A stretch of 21,696 nt of DNA. Source: Actinomycetes bacterium (lineage in GTDB: Bacteria; Actinomycetota; Acidimicrobiia; Acidimicrobiales; Microtrichaceae). The stretch is taken from the NCBI GenBank assembly GCA_023389745.1, contig JAEWED010000246.1, positions 1-21,696 on the forward strand. The letters run 5' to 3'. This document shows, one piece after another, positions 1 through 8,572 of this stretch (positions are counted from its first letter, which is position 1; the number at the start of each line of letters is the position of its first letter). The position numbers and the translations under genes were made by a program. The notes below the pieces were generated by a model, which was given only the letters and a program-made list of their open reading frames with translations, had not been told where the DNA came from and did not search any database.

Positions 1-810
1 GTGCTGGCTGCCGCCGGGCCCGCCGGTGCGAGCACCGAGTTCCCCGCGCCCGACGCCGTGCGCCTCCGGGTGCTCGGCGGCACCGGGCCTGCGACCCCGA
101 GCGGTGCGCCGGTCGCTCGCCGGCGCAGCGGTCGCACGTCGCTGCTCGTGGGCGGGGCGGTCGCCGCGGTGCTGCTCGTGCTGGCGCTGCTGTCGGGACT
201 CGGCGTGCTCGGTGGCACCGACGGCGACGAGCTGGTGAGCGACGGCACCTCGACGTCGACCACCTCGACATCGACCACCTCCACGACGTCGACGAGCACC
301 TCGACGACCGTCGCCGAGGTCGTGCCCACCCCCGGTGCGACGCTGCCGGTCTCGCCGACGGCCAGCACGGTGGCGCCGCCCGTGGTCGCACCGCCCGGGC
401 CGGGCGCCGGCGACGTGCCCGACGGCGGCGGCGGCGGTGTTGTCCTCCCGCCCGCGACGACCCCTCCGGACCCCGGCCCGACCGTGGCCCCGCCGTCGGT
501 GTGGATCGTCGCCAGTCCGACAGCGGTGCACCACCCGACTCCCGGCTTCGACTCGTGCGGTGCCAGCACGCCGTTCGAGGCCGAGGCCAGCGCCGGGTCG
601 GTGCACCTGCGATGGCGGACCGCCAACGGCGAGGGCCGAGTCGACCTGGTGCGGGTCGTGCCCGGAGGGTCCAGGTGGCGCGGCGTGCTCGAGCTGCCCG
701 CCGACGTCGCCGGCCCGGTCACCGTCGAGGCGCTCGCCACGGTGCCCGGCGCCACCGGCATCAGTGCGGACCTCGCACTCGACGTCCTGCCCTGCCCGAC
801 CCCCGGCTGA
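1..810 (+). CDS. Membrane-anchored protein with Ser/Thr stalk and extracellular Ig-like region (probably 5'-truncated by the window)
   Basis: The frame is open from base 1, so the GTG there may be an internal Val codon and the true N-terminus may lie outside the window. The visible 269 residues hold a short Pro/Ala-rich segment, a basic stretch (about 40-45, RRRSGR) and one transmembrane helix (about 47-69). Next come a Ser/Thr linker (83-104), a Pro/Gly-rich spacer, and a C-terminal beta-rich domain of about 100 residues (about 167-264) with two Cys (186, 265) that could form a disulfide. The positive residues before the helix predict an N-in, C-out topology. The Ala/Pro-rich juxtamembrane segment resembles the C-terminal half of actinobacterial anti-sigma factors, but with no N-terminal domain visible this is only a guess. 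The stop TGA at 808-810 is followed at once by an 18-bp tandem repeat and a large palindrome. Confidence 0.7.
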   Translation: MLAAAGPAGASTEFPAPDAVRLRVLGGTGPATPSGAPVARRRSGRTSLLVGGAVAAVLLVLALLSGLGVLGGTDGDELVSDGTSTSTTSTSTTSTTSTSTSTTVAEVVPTPGATLPVSPTASTVAPPVVAPPGPGAGDVPDGGGGGVVLPPATTPPDPGPTVAPPSVWIVASPTAVHHPTPGFDSCGASTPFEAEASAGSVHLRWRTANGEGRVDLVRVVPGGSRWRGVLELPADVAGPVTVEALATVPGATGISADLALDVLPCPTPG

Positions 811-882
811 CCCCGCACCCAGCTCCGACTCCGCACCCAGCTCCGACCCCGCACCCAGCTCCGACCCCGCACCCAGCTCCGA
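811..882. repeat. 18-bp tandem repeat, four units
   Basis: There are four contiguous 18-bp units (811-828, 829-846, 847-864, 865-882) of consensus CCCCGCACCCAGCTCCGA. Unit 2 differs by one base (CTCC for CCCC) and the others are identical. The array starts directly after the stop codon of the upstream gene and runs into the 50-bp palindrome. A period divisible by three fits a decayed coding repeat or slippage; no function is visible. Confidence 0.9.
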
Positions 883-930
883 ATTCCGCCCTGGATTCGG
901 GGTGATCACCCCGAATCCAGAGCGGAATTC
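881..930. terminator. 50-bp near-perfect palindrome between convergent genes, probable bidirectional terminator
   Basis: The 50 bases equal their reverse complement except for one mismatched pair (positions 890 and 921). The centre is GGTGATCACC and both ends are GAATTC. The palindrome lies between the stop of the plus-strand gene (810) and the stop of the minus-strand esterase (952), so a transcript from either side would form a stem of about 23 bp. There is no T-tract, which is common for actinobacterial hairpin terminators. Its length is well beyond a typical terminator, so another role (protein site, mobile palindrome) is possible. Confidence 0.65.
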
Positions 931-951
931 GAGGGTGGGGGAGAGAGCCGC

Positions 952-1677
952 TCAGCTGGCGAACTGCCAGAGGCCGTCGTAGTGCTCGTGTCGGCCGGTG
1001 ATGCCGGCGAGCAGCTCGTGGCCCTCACGACGATCGCCGACGTCGTCGAGTCGGGCCAGCCAGTCGCCGATGGCGTCGGCGGCCTCGTCGGTCATGACGT
1101 GGTCGGTGTCGGTCTCGACGTAGGTGAGGTCGAGCCCGAGCTCGACCAGCAGCGCGGCGCCGGGTCGTGACGACTCGATCGGGGCGAAGTGGTCGCCGTG
1201 TGCGCTCGACAGGAAGCACGGCCGTCCCGCTGCCGATGCCCGGTCGACGACGAACCCGCCGAACGCCGGCGGGAAGCTGCAGACACCGAACGCCGCGCCC
1301 GGCCGGTGTGCCAGATCGGCGGCGAGCAGCAACGCGATCCCGAGCCCGCCGCCCTGGCTGAAGCCGCCGACGACCGCACGGTCCAGGTCGGTGCCGAGCC
1401 CGTCGGCCAGTCGCCCGAGCAGCACGTCGAGCGCCCGCACCGACGCGTGGAACTGCTGGGCAGCGCCCTCGGGGTCGCTGAGCAGCGCCCGGTGCCAGAT
1501 CGCCCGGCCCTTGCGCTCGAACGGCGCGGTCGGCACGACCACCGAGCAACGCCCTTCGGGATCGATCCGATCGAGGCGGTCCGTCAGGTCCGAGCTCGGC
1601 AGCCCGTAGCCGTGCAGCAGCACCAGCAGTCGGGCGTCGGGTCCACGGTCGATCAGGACTTCCGCGTCGAGCTCCAT
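952..1677 (-). CDS. Alpha/beta-hydrolase, predicted carboxylesterase/phospholipase family
   Basis: The 241-residue protein starts at the ATG at 1677; an in-frame GTG at 1695 is an alternative, and neither has a clear Shine-Dalgarno. Its features fit the YpfH/carboxylesterase-type serine hydrolases: an early LLHGYG oxyanion-loop motif (21-25), the nucleophile elbow GFSQGG (105-110, Ser107), and a C-terminal His in TDHVMTDEAA (His193) ahead of the final helix. The usual HG-x-x-D acid motif reads HGDHFAP, so the acid may be shifted to Asp162. It should be a soluble cytoplasmic hydrolase of acyl esters or thioesters; the substrate cannot be read. It diverges from the alcohol dehydrogenase operon, and the KstR-like box at 1721-1740 lies between them and could act on both. 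Confidence 0.85.
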   Translation of the reverse strand: MELDAEVLIDRGPDARLLVLLHGYGLPSSDLTDRLDRIDPEGRCSVVVPTAPFERKGRAIWHRALLSDPEGAAQQFHASVRALDVLLGRLADGLGTDLDRAVVGGFSQGGGLGIALLLAADLAHRPGAAFGVCSFPPAFGGFVVDRASAAGRPCFLSSAHGDHFAPIESSRPGAALLVELGLDLTYVETDTDHVMTDEAADAIGDWLARLDDVGDRREGHELLAGITGRHEHYDGLWQFAS

Positions 1678-1720
1678 GACCGGCGAGCCAACCACAGCGG
1701 CCCGACCGGCGGCCAGTCCG

Positions 1721-1740
1721 AACTGAAACCTGTTCTAGTT
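1721..1740. promoter_or_regulatory. KstR-like operator upstream of the Zn-ADH/cyclase operon
   Basis: The sequence AACTGAAACCTGTTCTAGTT has matching outer arms (AACT/AGTT). Its core at 1724-1737 fits the published mycobacterial KstR consensus TnnAACnnGTTnnA at every specified position. It lies just upstream of the -10-like TACCGT (1747-1752), where a bound repressor would block RNA polymerase. A KstR-like protein is encoded at 12500-13093 in this window. Confidence 0.75.
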
Positions 1741-1746
1741 GTCGGC

Positions 1747-1752
1747 TACCGT
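1747..1752 (+). promoter_or_regulatory. -10 element of a probable leaderless promoter (Zn-ADH)
   Basis: TACCGT (TANNNT type) ends 7 nt before the ATG at 1760. Transcription would therefore start at or next to the start codon. No Shine-Dalgarno is present, which agrees with leaderless initiation. No convincing -35 is seen. Confidence 0.5.
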
Positions 1753-1759
1753 CAGGGCC

Positions 1760-2845
<1,086 letters not shown>

Positions 2846-2848
2846 CCG

Positions 2849-3805
2849 ATGGGCCTGCCCGACGAACTGGTCCAGCTGGCGTCGCGTGTCTCGAACTGGG
2901 GCCGCTGGGGTGACGACGACGAGCTGGGCTGCGGCAACCTGCTGACCGACGTCTCGGCCCGCCGTGGCGTCGACTCGGTGCAGTCGGGGCGCCGGGTGTC
3001 GCTCGCCGCGGAGCTGCGTGCGGACGGCATCCAGATCGGGCAGCCGGCTCGTCGCATCAACCCGTTCCTGACGGTCACGTCGTTGAACGAGCGCGACACG
3101 TTCGCCCCCGGGTTCTGGGCGGGGACCGACGACATCTTCACGATGTCGACCTGCGCGGGCACCCACATCGACGCGCTGAGCCACATCTCCTACGACGGTC
3201 TGCTCTACAACGACACACCCGCGACCGTGGTCACCGCGAGCGCGGGCGCCACGAAGCTGGGCGCCGAGCAGCTGCCCGACATCGTGACCCGCGGCGTGCT
3301 GATCGACCTGCCGCGGCTCAAGGGCGTCGAGGGGCTCGACCAGGTCGCGCCCGGCTACGCGGTGACCGGTGACGACCTCGACGAGGCGTGCGACGCAGCC
3401 GGCGTCACGATCGAGTCGGGTGACGTGATCCTGCTGCGCACCGGCGAGATGCGTCACTACCGGGCCGGCGACCGCAACCGGTACGCGCTGGGCGACGAGT
3501 TCCGGCTGCCGGGTTTCTCGGTGCACTCCATCGAGTGGCTGCACCGCCACGACGTGGCCGGCGCGTTCGCCGACACCTATGCGTACGAAGCCTTCCCTCC
3601 CACGCAGAAGGACTGGTCGGACTGCCTCGCGGTGCACATGATCCAACTCCGCGACATGGGCATGATCCAGGGCCAGAACTGGGACTTCGAGGAGCTGTCG
3701 GTCGCGTGCGCCGAGGCCGGGCGCTCGACGTTCCTGCTCAGCGCGTCACCGGCGCGACTCGTCGGTGCGTCGTCGGCTCCGGTCGCACCGGTCGCCACGC
3801 TGTAG
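2849..3805 (+). CDS. Cyclase-family (kynurenine formamidase-like) metal-dependent hydrolase
   Basis: The 318-residue protein belongs to the putative cyclase/KynB-like family (PF04199 type). The metal motif is CAGTHIDALSH, with His106, Asp108 and His112. The first His of the usual HxGTHxDxPxH is replaced by Cys102, a variant I recall in longer actinobacterial members. A second conserved block, GDVILLRTGEM, lies at about 200. The family hydrolyses amides or lactones, or opens and closes rings, in aromatic and other catabolic pathways; the substrate here is unknown. The gene begins 3 nt after the ADH stop, so it is co-transcribed and presumably under the same KstR-like operator. A short hairpin follows at 3817-3837. 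Confidence 0.88.
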   Translation: MGLPDELVQLASRVSNWGRWGDDDELGCGNLLTDVSARRGVDSVQSGRRVSLAAELRADGIQIGQPARRINPFLTVTSLNERDTFAPGFWAGTDDIFTMSTCAGTHIDALSHISYDGLLYNDTPATVVTASAGATKLGAEQLPDIVTRGVLIDLPRLKGVEGLDQVAPGYAVTGDDLDEACDAAGVTIESGDVILLRTGEMRHYRAGDRNRYALGDEFRLPGFSVHSIEWLHRHDVAGAFADTYAYEAFPPTQKDWSDCLAVHMIQLRDMGMIQGQNWDFEELSVACAEAGRSTFLLSASPARLVGASSAPVAPVATL

Positions 3806-3816
3806 CAGGGTCGATC

Positions 3817-3837
3817 GCCACCCTCCTGAACGGTGGC
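3817..3837 (+). terminator. Weak hairpin after the ADH/cyclase operon
   Basis: GCCACC (3817-3822) pairs with GGTGGC (3832-3837) around a 9-nt loop, 11 nt after the cyclase stop. There is no T-tract. It is a plausible but weak terminator. Confidence 0.4.
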
Positions 3838-3867
3838 AGGGCGGTAGCCACGGCGGCCACATCGTCG

Positions 3868-3873
3868 TAGGTT
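3868..3873 (+). promoter_or_regulatory. -10 element of a probable leaderless promoter (cNMP-domain protein)
   Basis: TAGGTT is followed by exactly 6 nt and then the ATG at 3880, the spacing expected for a leaderless transcript. No Shine-Dalgarno precedes the ATG. Confidence 0.5.
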
Positions 3874-3879
3874 CGTTGC

Positions 3880-4887
3880 ATGCGTCACGAGTCGTGCACG
3901 ACGTGTCTGAGCTGGATCCCGTCCGAGGCGGTGACCGGACTCAACAAGTACGTGTTCGGCTCGGGGTTCACCCACTACGACCCGCCGCCGCCCGACCACA
4001 TCGCGGACCTCGCCGAGCTCGAGGCGCTGCGCGACGCCGACCGCTACCGGTTCGCCAACCGCCTCAGCGCGTGGATCGAGGTCGACGACGGCGTGGTCGT
4101 CGACGCCGGCTACTCCGGCGGCGGCTTCATGGGGTCGACGACGCTGGCCGTGGGGGCGCGCCACCTGACCTTCGCTGCGGTCGGGTTCCCGGACCTGCAG
4201 CACCCCGTCGAGCTCGGCGGGACCTCGGTCACGTTCGTGCAGACCGTGGGCGGCCACACGGCGGTCCCCGCGCCGCGCCACCTGCCGCGACCGCCGTTCG
4301 TCGCGTACCGGGCGCCGACGGTCTGGTCGACGCTGTCGCTCACCCTGCACGCCGACGGGCGCGTCGAGCGCGATCTCATCGGCGCGAGCCCGTTCCCGCG
4401 TCACTGGGTCTACGACCACGACGGCGCGCTGCGCGCCAAGGGCGGCCTGACCGACTTCAAGGACTGGTGGCAGCACTCCGTCGGTCGTCACACGCCCTGG
4501 GGCGACGAGGACACCCCGGTGCTGGTGACGGCGGTCGAGACGGCGCTCGAGCGGCAGCTGTCGGTCCGCATCATGACGCGGGACCGCGACTCGCGTCCCG
4601 CCATCCGCCGCCTGTCGCCGGGCGACGTGCTCGTCGCACAGGGTGCACCTGGGACCGAGGTGTTCCTGCTGCTCGACGGCGTGCTGTCGGTGGACGTCGA
4701 CGGCGAGGTCATCGCCGAGGTCGGCCCCGGAGCGGTCCTGGGCGAGCGGGCGCTGTTCGAGGGTCGACGTTCCTCGACGCTGCGGGCGGTCACCCGGGTC
4801 AAGGTCGCGGCGGTCACCGGTGAGCAGCTCGACCGGGGGTCGTTGGAGCAGCTCCGCGTCGAGCACGGCGGCGATCCGACGGTCTAG
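3880..4887 (+). CDS. Uncharacterised protein with C-terminal cyclic-nucleotide-binding-like domain
   Basis: The protein has 335 residues. The N-terminal 230 residues match no family I can name. They include Cys6 and Cys9 in a CTTC motif, a Gly-rich GYSGGGFMG segment and several Trp. Residues about 241-325 look like a Crp/cNMP-binding beta-roll: RRLSPGDVLVAQGAPGTEVFLLLDG, then GAVLGERALFEGRRSSTLRA. The latter matches the phosphate-binding cassette layout, with Glu289 and Arg297. No helix-turn-helix follows, so this is not a CRP-type transcription factor. The N-terminal domain may be a catalytic or sensory unit gated by a nucleotide. It appears to be a single gene with its own promoter, and a GC-rich hairpin follows its stop. 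Confidence 0.8.
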   Translation: MRHESCTTCLSWIPSEAVTGLNKYVFGSGFTHYDPPPPDHIADLAELEALRDADRYRFANRLSAWIEVDDGVVVDAGYSGGGFMGSTTLAVGARHLTFAAVGFPDLQHPVELGGTSVTFVQTVGGHTAVPAPRHLPRPPFVAYRAPTVWSTLSLTLHADGRVERDLIGASPFPRHWVYDHDGALRAKGGLTDFKDWWQHSVGRHTPWGDEDTPVLVTAVETALERQLSVRIMTRDRDSRPAIRRLSPGDVLVAQGAPGTEVFLLLDGVLSVDVDGEVIAEVGPGAVLGERALFEGRRSSTLRAVTRVKVAAVTGEQLDRGSLEQLRVEHGGDPTV

Positions 4888-4900
4888 GCCGAGCACGTCC

Positions 4901-4917
4901 GGCGCCTCGTCGGCGCC
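4901..4917 (+). terminator. GC-rich hairpin after the cNMP-domain gene
   Basis: GGCGCC (4901-4906) and GGCGCC (4912-4917) can pair around a 5-nt TCGTC loop, 13 nt after the stop. There is no T-tract, so support is weak. Confidence 0.35.
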
Positions 4918-4963
4918 CGCCCCGCAATGGCACCGGGGCAGCTGCCTGTAGCACCCTGGTCGG

Positions 4964-5539
4964 GTGGCGCGGGACGGGGTCGAGGGGCAGGGGTTCGAGG
5001 GGCGGGGCACGATCAGCTTCTGGACGATCGCGGCCGTCGCCGTGGTGCTGCTGGGCATCGGCATCTTCTTGCTCGTGAAGGGCAATCCGTCGGGCTCGAC
5101 GTCACAGCTCGACGTCAGCATGCGACGCCCCCAGGAGTCGGGTCCGTCGCTCCCCGACGGCAGCGAGGTGCCCGACGGCGTCATCGACGTGCTCGAGGTC
5201 GACGGGGCGCTGACCTATGCGTTGGAGCCCCCGCCGGAGTGGGTCGACTACGAGGGCAGCCCGACGCCGGTGGTCGCCCCGGTGCGGGTCGACCAGGTCG
5301 ACGACGTCGCCGCGCTGCGGGTGCACGTCGGGTGCGCTGCGTCGGCCGGCGAGTACCTCGCGCAGGTCGGTCTCACCGAGTCCGCGTCGACGGTGACGGT
5401 GATGGCGGTGGCCGTGCAACCGGACGCCGGCGAACCGTGCGACCCTGCTGCGCCGACCCGCGAGTTCCGTCTCCCGCTGCAGGAACCGGTGGGTGATCGG
5501 ACCGTCGTGGTGGTCCCGCCGGGCCCGGTGCCCGGCTGA
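4964..5539 (+). CDS. Single-pass membrane protein with small extracytoplasmic domain
   Basis: The 191-residue product starts at the GTG at 4964. A short polar N-terminus (1-16) is followed by one strong transmembrane helix (about 17-38, ISFWTIAAVAVVLLGIGIFLL) and a soluble domain of about 150 residues. That domain has two Cys (124, 159), likely a disulfide outside the membrane, and ends in a Pro/Val-rich tail. There is no lipobox. I do not recognise a family. It sits alone between the cNMP-domain gene and the acyl-CoA synthetase, whose own promoter starts 11 nt after this stop. Confidence 0.75.
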   Translation: MARDGVEGQGFEGRGTISFWTIAAVAVVLLGIGIFLLVKGNPSGSTSQLDVSMRRPQESGPSLPDGSEVPDGVIDVLEVDGALTYALEPPPEWVDYEGSPTPVVAPVRVDQVDDVAALRVHVGCAASAGEYLAQVGLTESASTVTVMAVAVQPDAGEPCDPAAPTREFRLPLQEPVGDRTVVVVPPGPVPG

Positions 5540-5550
5540 TCCGCGGCACC

Positions 5551-5556
5551 TACACT
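5551..5556 (+). promoter_or_regulatory. -10 element of a probable leaderless promoter (acyl-CoA synthetase)
   Basis: TACACT is followed by 6 nt and the ATG at 5563. No Shine-Dalgarno is visible. This is the clearest leaderless signature in the window. Confidence 0.6.
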
Positions 5557-5562
5557 GGCGCC

Positions 5563-7110
5563 ATGTTGCTGGGCCGCACGCTGTGGGAGTTGATGGAGAA
5601 GCGGGTGGACGCCACCCCCGACTCGTTGATGGCGGTCGACGAGGACATGCGCACCATCACCTTCGCCGAGTACTGGGCTGAAGCCGAGCTGGCCGCAGCG
5701 GGGCTCGCCGCCGCCGGCGTCCGAGCGGGTGACGTCGTGAGCTGGCAGCTGCCGTCGTGGATCGAGTCGCTCGTGCTCGTCGCCGCGCTGTCGCGGCTGG
5801 GTGTCGTGCAGAACCCGATCCTGCCGATCTACCGGGAGCGCGAGCTCGACTTCATCACCGCCCAGGCGGGCACGTCGCTGCTGGTCGTGCCGTCGGAGTA
5901 CCGGGGGTTCGACCACGAGGCGCTCGCGACCGACGTCGCCCGACGGCACGGCTCGATGCGGGTGCTCGTCAGCGACCGGGCACTGCCGCAGGGTGATCCG
6001 TCGTCGCTGCCGCCCCTTCTCGATGTGGTGGGCCCTGAGGAGCTCGAGCCCGAGGACCAGACCACGAGCTGGCTCTTCTACACCTCGGGCACGACGGCCG
6101 ACCCGAAGGGCGTCCGACACTCCGACGCCACGCTGCTCGCCGCGGCGCGCAGCATGGGTCAACGCCTGGGGCTCATCCCGCACGACCGCAACTCGCTGGT
6201 GTTCCCGCTGACCCACGTCGGCGGCATCATCTGGCTGCTCGCCAGCCTGCAGTCGGGCTGCTCGAACATCGTCACCGAGGCCTTCGAGGGTGACGACACC
6301 ATCGAGGTGCTCTCCCGAGAGGGCGTCACGCTGGCCGGCTCCGGCACGGTCTTCCACCAGGCGTACCTGGCCCACCAGCGGTCCCAGCTCCACCAGATCT
6401 TCCCCGACGTCCGCGGGTTCCCCGGGGGCGGAGCGGCCAAGCCGCCGTCGCTCGTCGAGGAGATCCGTACGACGTTCGACGCGCCGGTGCTCTCCGGATG
6501 GGGACTGACCGAGGCGCCGATCCTCACCATGGCGGGGCTCACCGACGCCGACGACGAGCTCGCCCACACCGAGGGCAAGCCGATGCACGGTGTCGAGATC
6601 CGGGTGGTGCAGGCCGACGGTCGCATCGCGGTCGACGGCGAGGAGGGTGAGCTGCGCGCCCGTGCGCCGCAGATGATGCTCGGCTACGTCGACGAGTCGC
6701 TCGACGTCGACGCCTTCGACGACGACGGCTTCTTCCGCACCGGCGACCTCGGTCGGATCGACGACCGCGGCAACGTGGTCATCACGGGTCGCCTGAAGGA
6801 CGTCATCGTGCGCAAGGGCGAGAACGTCTCGGCCAAGGAGCTCGAGGACCTGCTCCACACCCACGAGAAGATCGCGGACGTCGCGGTGATCGGCCTGCCC
6901 GACCCCGACTCCGGCGAGCGGGTGTGCGCGGTGGTGCAGCTCGCGGGCGACTCCGAGGACGTCACCTTCGACGAGCTCATCATCCACCTGCGCGACCTGG
7001 GGCTCACCAGCCGCAAGCTGCCCGAGCAGCTCGAGGTCGTCGACGTGCTGCCCCGCAACACCTCCGGCAAGGTCCTCAAGCACGTCCTGCGCGACGAGTT
7101 CAAGGGTTGA
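5563..7110 (+). CDS. AMP-forming acyl-CoA synthetase (FadD-like)
   Basis: The 515 residues cover the complete ANL adenylating fold. The P-loop FYTSGTTADPKG lies at 172-183. The GWGLTEAP A5 motif is at 312-319. TGDLG contains Asp395, which binds the AMP ribose. The hinge region is GRLKDVIVRKGE (409-420). The catalytic Lys503 is in TSGKVLK. The reaction is carboxylate + ATP + CoA to acyl-CoA + AMP + PPi. The family includes fatty-acid, cyclohexanecarboxylate and steroid-ring acid ligases. The specificity pocket cannot be read, but the KstR-like regulator and the hydroxysteroid-type SDR nearby make a terpenoid or steroid acid a reasonable guess. No KstR-like box precedes it. Its stop overlaps the TTG start of the GNAT gene (TTGA), which implies coupled translation. 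Confidence 0.93.
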   Translation: MLLGRTLWELMEKRVDATPDSLMAVDEDMRTITFAEYWAEAELAAAGLAAAGVRAGDVVSWQLPSWIESLVLVAALSRLGVVQNPILPIYRERELDFITAQAGTSLLVVPSEYRGFDHEALATDVARRHGSMRVLVSDRALPQGDPSSLPPLLDVVGPEELEPEDQTTSWLFYTSGTTADPKGVRHSDATLLAAARSMGQRLGLIPHDRNSLVFPLTHVGGIIWLLASLQSGCSNIVTEAFEGDDTIEVLSREGVTLAGSGTVFHQAYLAHQRSQLHQIFPDVRGFPGGGAAKPPSLVEEIRTTFDAPVLSGWGLTEAPILTMAGLTDADDELAHTEGKPMHGVEIRVVQADGRIAVDGEEGELRARAPQMMLGYVDESLDVDAFDDDGFFRTGDLGRIDDRGNVVITGRLKDVIVRKGENVSAKELEDLLHTHEKIADVAVIGLPDPDSGERVCAVVQLAGDSEDVTFDELIIHLRDLGLTSRKLPEQLEVVDVLPRNTSGKVLKHVLRDEFKG

Positions 7111-7658
7111 GCGTTCAAGGTGCGAGCGGCGTCAGGCTCCGGCCGGTCGCGCCGGCCGACCTGGACGCGGCGTTGGCGCTGAACGACGAATGGGTGCCCG
7201 AGGTCGGCGAGATCGACGCGGCACGCCTGGCGCACCTCGTCGACCAGGCGAGCCTCGCCCTGGTCGCCGTCGACGCCGACGCGGACGCCGACGGTGCGCT
7301 CCTCGGGCTGGTGATCGTGATGGCACCCGGGGCCGACTACGACTCGCCGAACTACCGGTACTTCGAGCAGGCGCGTGCCGCCGGCGAGCTCGGCGAGTTC
7401 CGCTACGTCGACCGGGTCGTCGTCGCCACGGCCGCGCACCGCCGAGGTGTCGGCCGGCGGCTCTACGACGCCGTGTTCGACCACGCCCGTGAGCACGGCG
7501 CCACGACCGTGACCTGCGAGGTGAACGTCGAGCCGCCCAACCCGGTCTCGACGGCGTTCCACTCGTCGCTCGGGTTCGTCGAGGTCGGCCGCCAGAGCAA
7601 CTACGACGGTGCGGTCACCGTCGCGTTCATGACGGCACCGGTGCGCCCGACCGATTGA
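7107..7658 (+). CDS. GNAT-family N-acetyltransferase
   Basis: The 183-residue protein starts at TTG 7107, overlapping the acyl-CoA synthetase stop by four bases (TTGA). This start places the first beta strand (VRLRPVAPADLD) near the N-terminus as the GNAT fold requires, and I see no better in-frame start. The acetyl-CoA pyrophosphate-binding motif is VVVATAAHRRGVGRRLYDAVFDHA, with R-R-G-V-G-R. A C-terminal NPVSTAFHSSLGFVEVG matches the usual alpha4/beta7 ending of the fold. The substrate is unknown. Overlap with the CoA ligase suggests co-regulation, possibly acylation linked to CoA metabolism, but this is inference. Confidence 0.85.
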   Translation: MSVQGASGVRLRPVAPADLDAALALNDEWVPEVGEIDAARLAHLVDQASLALVAVDADADADGALLGLVIVMAPGADYDSPNYRYFEQARAAGELGEFRYVDRVVVATAAHRRGVGRRLYDAVFDHAREHGATTVTCEVNVEPPNPVSTAFHSSLGFVEVGRQSNYDGAVTVAFMTAPVRPTD

Positions 7659-7684
7659 TCCCACATCGGTGTCAGGGCGCTTGG

Positions 7685-7716
7685 TACGGTCGCCATCAGG
7701 GCCGAAATAGAGGAGA
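7685..7716 (+). promoter_or_regulatory. Promoter -10 and ribosome binding site for aqpZ
   Basis: TACGGT (7685-7690) is a plausible -10. It is followed by a leader of about 25 nt carrying AGGAGA (7711-7716), spaced 5 nt from the ATG at 7722. Unlike several neighbours, this gene has a normal Shine-Dalgarno. Confidence 0.5.
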
Positions 7717-7721
7717 GCGTC

Positions 7722-8537
7722 ATGGTGCAGACCAAGAAGTTGGGTGCCGAGTTCCTCGGCACCTTCCTGTTGGTGCTCGGAGGCTGCGGCTCCGCGATCT
7801 TCGCGGCTGCCGCGCTCGGCACGACCAAGGGCGCCGTCGGAGTCGGAGGCGTCGCGCTCCCTGCTGCGGGTGTGGTGAACAACGGCATCGGCTACCTGGG
7901 CGTCAGCCTGGCGTTCGGCCTGACCGTGCTCTGCGGCGCCTACTCGCTCGGCCACGTCTCGGGCGGACACTTCAATCCGGCGGTGTCGATCGGTCTCGCG
8001 ACCGCGAAGCGCTTCGACTGGAAGGACGTGCCGGCGTACATCGTCACGCAGTGCGTCGGGGCCATCGCAGCGGTCGCGGTGCTCTGGGCGATCCAGACCA
8101 GCAAGCCCGGTGGCTTCGAGATCACGCAGGGGTCGTTCGCGTCGAACGCCTTCGACCAGAAGAACGGTCGCATCTTCTACGACCTGCCGGGCGCGGCGAT
8201 CGCCGAGGTCGTGCTGACCGCCCTCTTCGTCATCGTCATCCTCGGCATCACGACCAAGGCCGCGGCCAGGGCACAGGCGGCGATCGGCATCGGCCTGATG
8301 CTGACGCTGATCCACCTGATCAGCATCCCGATCACGAACACCTCGGTGAACCCGGCCCGGTCGCTCGGCCCGGCGCTCTTCGAGGGTGGCACCGCCCTGG
8401 GTCAGCTCTGGCTGTTCATCGTCGCCCCGATCGTGGGCGGCGCGCTCGGCGCGATCATCTGGCGTGCGGCCACCGGCGGCGACGACTTCCAGACCGGCGA
8501 GCGCGAAGCAGAGGCGCCCGACCCCGATCGCGCCTGA
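7722..8537 (+). CDS. aqpZ: Aquaporin Z-like water channel (MIP family)
   Basis: The 271-residue protein has six hydrophobic helices and two NPA half-helices: NPA at 85-87 in GGHFNPAVS and NPA at 210-212 in NTSVNPARS. The aromatic/Arg filter residues of E. coli AqpZ are all kept: Phe65 (LAFGLTV), His198 (LIHLISIP), Thr207 and Arg213. This combination marks a water-selective channel rather than a glycerol facilitator. The loop between helices 1 and 2 (about 31-55) is longer than in E. coli AqpZ and rich in Gly/Ala/Val. The C-terminus has a short acidic tail. It acts in the cytoplasmic membrane in osmotic water flow. It appears to be transcribed on its own, since the following SDR has its own promoter and RBS. 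Confidence 0.95.
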   Translation: MVQTKKLGAEFLGTFLLVLGGCGSAIFAAAALGTTKGAVGVGGVALPAAGVVNNGIGYLGVSLAFGLTVLCGAYSLGHVSGGHFNPAVSIGLATAKRFDWKDVPAYIVTQCVGAIAAVAVLWAIQTSKPGGFEITQGSFASNAFDQKNGRIFYDLPGAAIAEVVLTALFVIVILGITTKAAARAQAAIGIGLMLTLIHLISIPITNTSVNPARSLGPALFEGGTALGQLWLFIVAPIVGGALGAIIWRAATGGDDFQTGEREAEAPDPDRA

Positions 8538-8572
8538 CCGGGCTTTTCGTCCGCACGGACGCCCACCTCTAG

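Noticed and set aside
3577..5184. Minus-strand open frame of 535 codons
   Set aside because: It is antisense to the cyclase end and the cNMP-domain gene, with low-complexity Arg/Val/Asp translation and no motif.
5248..7083. Minus-strand open frame of 611 codons
   Set aside because: It mirrors the acyl-CoA synthetase, whose motifs are complete on the plus strand. The antisense translation has no recognisable domain.
6684..8315. Minus-strand open frame of 543 codons
   Set aside because: It is antisense to the synthetase end, the GNAT gene and the aquaporin, and its composition is that of a shadow frame.
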